64,000 bases of DNA, from NCBI RefSeq assembly GCF_020921035.1, contig NC_063157.1, positions 4,030,001 through 4,094,000 of the forward strand, written 5' to 3'. Shown piece by piece: positions 59,655 to 64,000 of the stretch. This DNA is from Rhodamnia argentea. Lineage: Eukaryota; Streptophyta; Magnoliopsida; Myrtales; Myrtaceae. Every line of letters starts with the position of its first letter. The first letter of the stretch is position 1. Both the position numbers and the translations under genes were made by a program. A model generated the notes under the pieces. That model saw only the letters and a program-made list of their open reading frames with translations. It made no database searches and was not told the DNA's origin.

Positions 59655-60660
59655 TGAAATCGAGCGGCCTTTGCTTATGCTAGACCGTCAGATCGTTTTA
59701 AGATCAGGTCAATGACCGGCTGGTGTTGTAAAAATGCCTCCGCTAAGCTAGTTGCTCATTGCTGATTTTGCACAACTTAGCTTGCTGGCCCCAAATACTC
59801 TCGTTCAAATCTAACAAAATCAAGTGGGCTTAAAATCCTTAGCGACAAAGACAACATTCATAGCCACTCCAAACGTGAATTGTTTTTCTTTCGGAAAAAA
59901 ACTCCTAAATTGATTATTTCTTTAATAACTACAAAAATAGTAAATGATAATAATTGCAGATATAAAACATAATGTCGGTGTCTCTTCTATTGAGGATCGA
60001 AGATTTTATTTTGGCAAAATTTAAATGTCTTGAAATTTTAGAAGAACACTAATCAGGGTCCGAATTCACCGTCTTCGAAGGCATCAGGAATCGGACGACA
60101 CCCACATGAAATATGTGGCCATCTACCACGTGTTATTTTTTATGCGCAAATTCTGTTACATTCGAGATATGACGGCAAGTATTTCAGACTTTATTTGTTT
60201 AATAAAAATGAATGGCTTAAAAAAAAATATATTTTTTAATGAAAACTTATACCACTTGAAAAAATTGATTAATAAAATAATTTTTTCATTACTGACAACA
60301 ATACGTGTCTAAATATTTTCGTAAACGATGAAAATATTTTTAAAATTATTCATTTCTATAAGCTATACAAGTTATATATTTTATGAAAATAATTTTCAAA
60401 ATTATTTATTTTTTGCTAAATAAACGAAGCCTTAAATTTTAAATTCTTAATTATAAAAAAAAAATCTTAATTTCTTAATTTGGTCAAAATGAAACCTCAA
60501 AGTTCTCAGATTAATTAACATCATAACTTTTTTTCTATTGCACTTGTCTTGTATATGTGCATTACCCACTTTTTTTTCGCCCTCAATCGTTCCGAACTCG
60601 AGGTTATTTTATCTGGTCGCCAGCGTCGGAACTCCCGCACCGATTAGGGTTCGTCTCTCT
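59655..60660 (+). repeat. Inverted duplicate of the RRM-gene promoter region (right, functional copy)
   Basis: Plus-strand partner of 580-1895. It includes the apparent promoter and the start of the RRM gene's leader (cttgtcttgtatatgtgcat, ttattttatctggtcgccag, gattagggttcgt). This copy carries its own AT-rich insertion at about 60172-60432 with weak inverted ends (ggcaagtatttcagac / aggcttcgtttattta), which the left copy lacks. Confidence 0.75.
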
Positions 60661-60757
60661 GTGCCATCGCAACCAAGGCTTGACCAGGAAGAGCAGTCGG
60701 CGATCGTTCTCTAAGATCGAATCGCACCAGCTTCCGTTGATTCGAAACATCGCAGAC

Positions 60758-62998
60758 ATGTACGGATCCAGAGGGTAAGTCGCCAACTATCAGCTAATTC
60801 TTGCAAAGATCCGCGTGCTTTTGCTTGATTTCTATGTTCTCTCTGTATCTTTGAATGGATCGAGCCCTGATTTTTATCATCTCTAATGATTATCGGAAGA
60901 TGCGTGATTAGAATTTGGGAATTTTTTTTTTTTCATTTTTGGGTATTGGATCGCTGTAGTCCGTCGAAATGAGCTGCTGACCTAGGCTGAATCAATCGCT
61001 TGCTGCATGGATTTTATTTGGTCTTGAAGTGTAAAGATAGTTCTTTCTGTTTCGGTAGATTTAAGGTCCGATGAGTTCCCGTTTGCGAGGGTTCGAAGTG
61101 AAAATCGACATCATAAGCTTTGAACAAAAAAGTTTTTTTATTGATCAGTGCTAATTATGATCCTAAAGAGGCGAAGGGATGGTTTGACACTATCGTGTTA
61201 TTGGTGTGTGCTAGAAATGGTTTTGGGAAGATTGTACCGTAAGAGAAACCGGGCATGAGATAATATGCCAGTGGCTTTTCTTGTCACGGTTGAGTGTTCT
61301 CTCTGCGTCACTGGGTTAGGATACTTCTGCTAATGTGTTTGTGAGAATTTTCCGTGACTGGTCTGATTGTTCGAAGGAAAACCGTTTTTGGAAATTGTTT
61401 TCCAATTTTCCGGTGTTTGGATGATGGGAAACTTATTTATCTACGGAAAACATTTTCCATGGACTGAAAACAATAAGTTTTTATTAGGGAAAAGCAATTT
61501 CCCGTTCTGGCAAGTTCGAAACCACTTTTCCCAAAACACTAAACAAATGAAAACTAACCGTTTTTCTTGAAAATGATTTTCATGGGTAATATTTTTCTTC
61601 ATCACGAAGTTTTCAGGGTGACAAACGCACCCTTAACTTGTGGAAAAATTTTATCGGCCGGTTTTGGCTTGATGTTCATGATTAATGATTGTTGTTGCTT
61701 TCTGCTTGATCGTAATCACATATCTATATCTGTAGTCAGACGCGAAGACTTGAATCTGCTAAACATATTTAACGGGAGTTGTTGCGTGGTTTGTGTCATT
61801 CATCTCTCATTATGTTTCAGATTTGATGTCCTGTCAGCTTGCAAGCGCCTGTATGGCCCTACGCCCTAACCAATGGTCATTTATCTTTTGAATGTTGTGT
61901 GTGCCTATTATCTTCTTGCGCTGCAAAAGTAGCCTTTACATGTCCTCAAATGTCATTCAATCTACTTCTCTTGCTCCTTCTCCTAAAGAGCTGAGGTTTG
62001 CTCCTGAGCATTAGGAGGCGAGGTTAATTATTTGCTGTATTAATTTGCTGCTTCAGTCTATATTCGGTTGCTATGGTGTTCTTTAAGTTGTCAATTTAAA
62101 TATTTCCAAAAGGATAGTATAAGAAAATAGCAAATAGGCAATGTGGGTGTGGGTTGGGTTTGGTTATATTAACGGGTTTAGTGGGGAATTCTTTGTTGGT
62201 ATGAAATATTGAAGGGCAATGTTGGGAGGCGGGGGGGTGTCAGATGGGTACGAGGTCGGCTCAAAGAGACAAAGAATGATGGAATCGAATCCCTACTTCG
62301 CAGTGAGCAGCGGTCCAGGTGGATATCAACCTTTTGGATATGGTGGTGGCTTTCAACCCCCTTCTTTTCCAGTTGTTCGTCTGAGGGGACTACCCTTCAA
62401 CTGCACGGACATTGACATCTACAAGTTCTTTGCTGGACTTGACATAGTGGATGTGCTGCTGGTCAATAAGAATGGACGCTTCTCAGGGGAGGCCGTTGTT
62501 GTCTTTGCAGGAAACATGCATGTTGAGTTTGCCCTGCAGAGAGATCGACAAAATATGGGACGTCGCTACGTGGAAGTTTTTAGGTGCAAGAGGCAAGATT
62601 ACTACAATGCTGTCGCTGCAGAAGTTAACTATGAAGGGATCTATGATACTGACTACTTGGAAAATCCTACGCCAGCTCCATCTGGTCCGAAAAGGTTTGA
62701 TGATAAGGACCAAATGGAATTCACTGAAATATTGAAGATGCGTGGACTTCCTTTCTCTGTGAAGAAGCCTGAAATAATTGAATTCTTCAAAGAGTATGAG
62801 GTGGTAAAAGACAGGATACACATAGCTTGCAGGCCAGATGGCAAAGCAACTGGAGAGGCATTTGTGGAGTTTACCTCTGCAGAAGAGGCCAGGAGAGCTA
62901 TGGGCAAGGATAAAATGACCATCGGGTCAAGGTATGTGGAGCTGTTCCCTTCAACTCGTGATGAGGCTAGAAGGGCAGAGTCAAGGTCCAGACAGTGA
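60758..62998 (+). CDS. hnRNP F/H-like RNA-binding protein with two RRMs
   Basis: Two coding exons: 60758-60774 (17 bases, MYGSRG) and 62215-62998. They join in frame to 266 residues. RRM1 (about 56-135) has VVRLRGLPFNCTDIDIYKFF and GRFSGEAVVVFAG. RRM2 (about 170-250) has ILKMRGLPFSVKKPEIIEFF and GKATGEAFVEFTS. The RGLPF/RGLPFS form of RNP2 marks quasi-RRMs of the hnRNP F/H/GRSF group, which bind G-rich RNA and affect splicing. The N-terminus is Gly-rich (GGGGVSDGYEVGSKRQRMM). The C-terminus is short and basic (RRAESRSRQ), with no Gly/Tyr-rich tail. Function is inferred from family. The 1.44-kb intron contains a transposon-like segment. The acceptor (atattgaag|ggc) has a poor pyrimidine tract, but the reading frame across the junction is right. 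Confidence 0.92.
61375..61630. mobile_element. MITE-like insertion in the RRM-gene intron
   Basis: The segment is rich in alternating ggaaaac/ttttcc phrases (ggaaaaccgtttttgg, cggaaaacattttccatgg, ccgtttttcttgaaaatg). It is bounded by sequences resembling 'gtgtttgg' and 'gacaaacgcaccct'. This is a composition often seen in plant MITEs. The frame at 61367-61570 is a by-product. Confidence 0.4.
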
Positions 62999-64000
62999 TG
63001 AATATAGTGAGGATGAGGGGTTTTGTCATCCACTGAGGTTAAGCTTTGTAATTCCTAGCTTAAATGTCACTTTTCATAGCCTTGTGAACCTTTTACTTGA
63101 CAATGGAAGTTGCCTTTGAACAGTTTTGCATTGCTAATTGCGGAAGATGTTTGCTTCATATCTTCATGTTGACTTACAGCTTTTGTTCAGTATGGTCCTG
63201 GACAGTTGGCATGCTTTGTAGAGGTTGTTCATGTGAAGTAATTCAAGTTGGTAGTTCGGATTTATCCAGTCCCAAGAAGAGCTTGTTTTAATGAGAAACC
63301 ATATTTCTTATTATTAAAGTGTTTGAAAATGCTGTGGTCAGATCTCTTCTGAGTGGTTTATCATGCAAGTTTTTTGAATTTTTTTGGGTTGAAAGCTTTT
63401 TGAGTTGAGATCAAAGGCTTTGTGATGAACTTTTGTGGTCAGATCTCTTGTGAGTGGCCTATCAGGCAAGTGTTTTGATTTGAGATCAAAGGCTTTGGGA
63501 TGAACTTTTTGTTCCTTTATTTAGTCTCAGTTGTATAATACATCTTTGAGTTTGAGTTTGATTGTGTATGGTTTTGAGCTGGCATTCTTCTTGTCCCTTC
63601 TGTAATGTTCGATTTTTGTGTGTTACCCAAAACACACAGAAAAATTGATCGTGTAGCTCTTTTAGTCGAAACATCAGATGAAGTTACTGGAATTTGGTTA
63701 CCAATCCAAGTTGTTTGATTAATTCAACGACTTAAACTAGCAAACTGGCTTCCGGGATAAAAAAAGAAAAAAAATGAGAGTTCTTTTGTGTAGAGGTTTA
63801 ACTACGAAATTCAGAATCTACTCCTTTTTCATGTTTATTCACTGTATTTGTTTGAAGAGGTTGCAGTCATTTTTCCATAGTCAAAAACGTAAATTGAAAT
63901 GTCAAGACTGGGTTTAGCCCGCGTCGAAGTTTGGCGGATCGGGAGTCGCCTAAGCCTGCCTAGTTGATCATTGAGCCTTTTGGCATTTGAAAACGACGCC
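62999..64000 (+). other. 3' flank of the RRM gene
   Basis: Holds the RRM gene 3' untranslated region with T-rich tracts and a tandem duplication (63334-63508). No further gene begins before the window ends. Confidence 0.5.
63334..63508 (+). repeat. Tandem duplication (101-bp offset) downstream of the RRM gene
   Basis: gtggtcagatctcttctgag starts at 63334 and gtggtcagatctcttgtgag at 63435. Both continue to gagatcaaaggctttgkgatgaact. The second copy lacks about 26 bases in its middle. Confidence 0.88.

Noticed and set aside
1-64000. CRISPR arrays, operons, phage or bacterial islands
   Set aside because: None seen. Spliced genes and plant repeats throughout show a plant nuclear origin.

Overview
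This window is nuclear DNA of a flowering plant, almost certainly a woody eudicot. The genes are intron-rich with canonical GT-AG introns, the proteins belong to plant subfamilies, and the AT-rich gaps hold small non-autonomous transposons, a tRNA-derived SINE and microsatellites. Repeats with a core built around ggcgaggg/gccggc remind me of Myrtaceae such as Eucalyptus, but that is only an impression.

Eight protein-coding genes can be supported, and their exon chains stay in frame when joined. In order: IRE1 (+, 4670-11360, the ER-stress sensor kinase/RNase); an intronless mitochondrial ribosomal protein L11 (+, 14331-14798); a small uncharacterised alanine-rich protein (-, 15446-16003); MLH3 (+, 18962-28490, 26 coding exons); a TON1-recruiting-motif-like protein with a C-terminal DUF4378-like region (-, 29422-33946); a tomosyn/Lgl-type WD40 protein (+, 41525-53546, 24 coding exons); an HMGB chromatin protein (-, 55723-56957); and an hnRNP F/H-like RRM protein (+, 60758-62998).

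The gaps are not empty. Four blocks, 1-4.1 kb, 12.4-13.3 kb, 36.9-37.4 kb and 57.6-60.5 kb, hold fold-back or MITE-like elements. At least three unrelated terminal-repeat types carry a similar GC-rich core. A ~1 kb segment containing the promoter and 5' leader of the RRM gene occurs again, inverted, at the left end of the window. Several recent tandem duplications (80, 101, 101 and 166 bp periods) lie in introns and flanks. One of them copies an MLH3 splice donor.

The genes do not form one pathway. The set looks like conserved microsynteny: as I recall, Arabidopsis has IRE1A and HMGB4 close together near At2g175xx, and MRPL11, MLH3, a tomosyn-like gene and HMGB5 close together near At4g355xx. 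The window would then be the unfractionated ancestral order of two Arabidopsis duplicate regions. I saw no new defence, metabolic or mobile system. The most notable items are the inverted promoter duplication, the shared GC cores, the MLH3 motif substitution and the splice-donor duplication.
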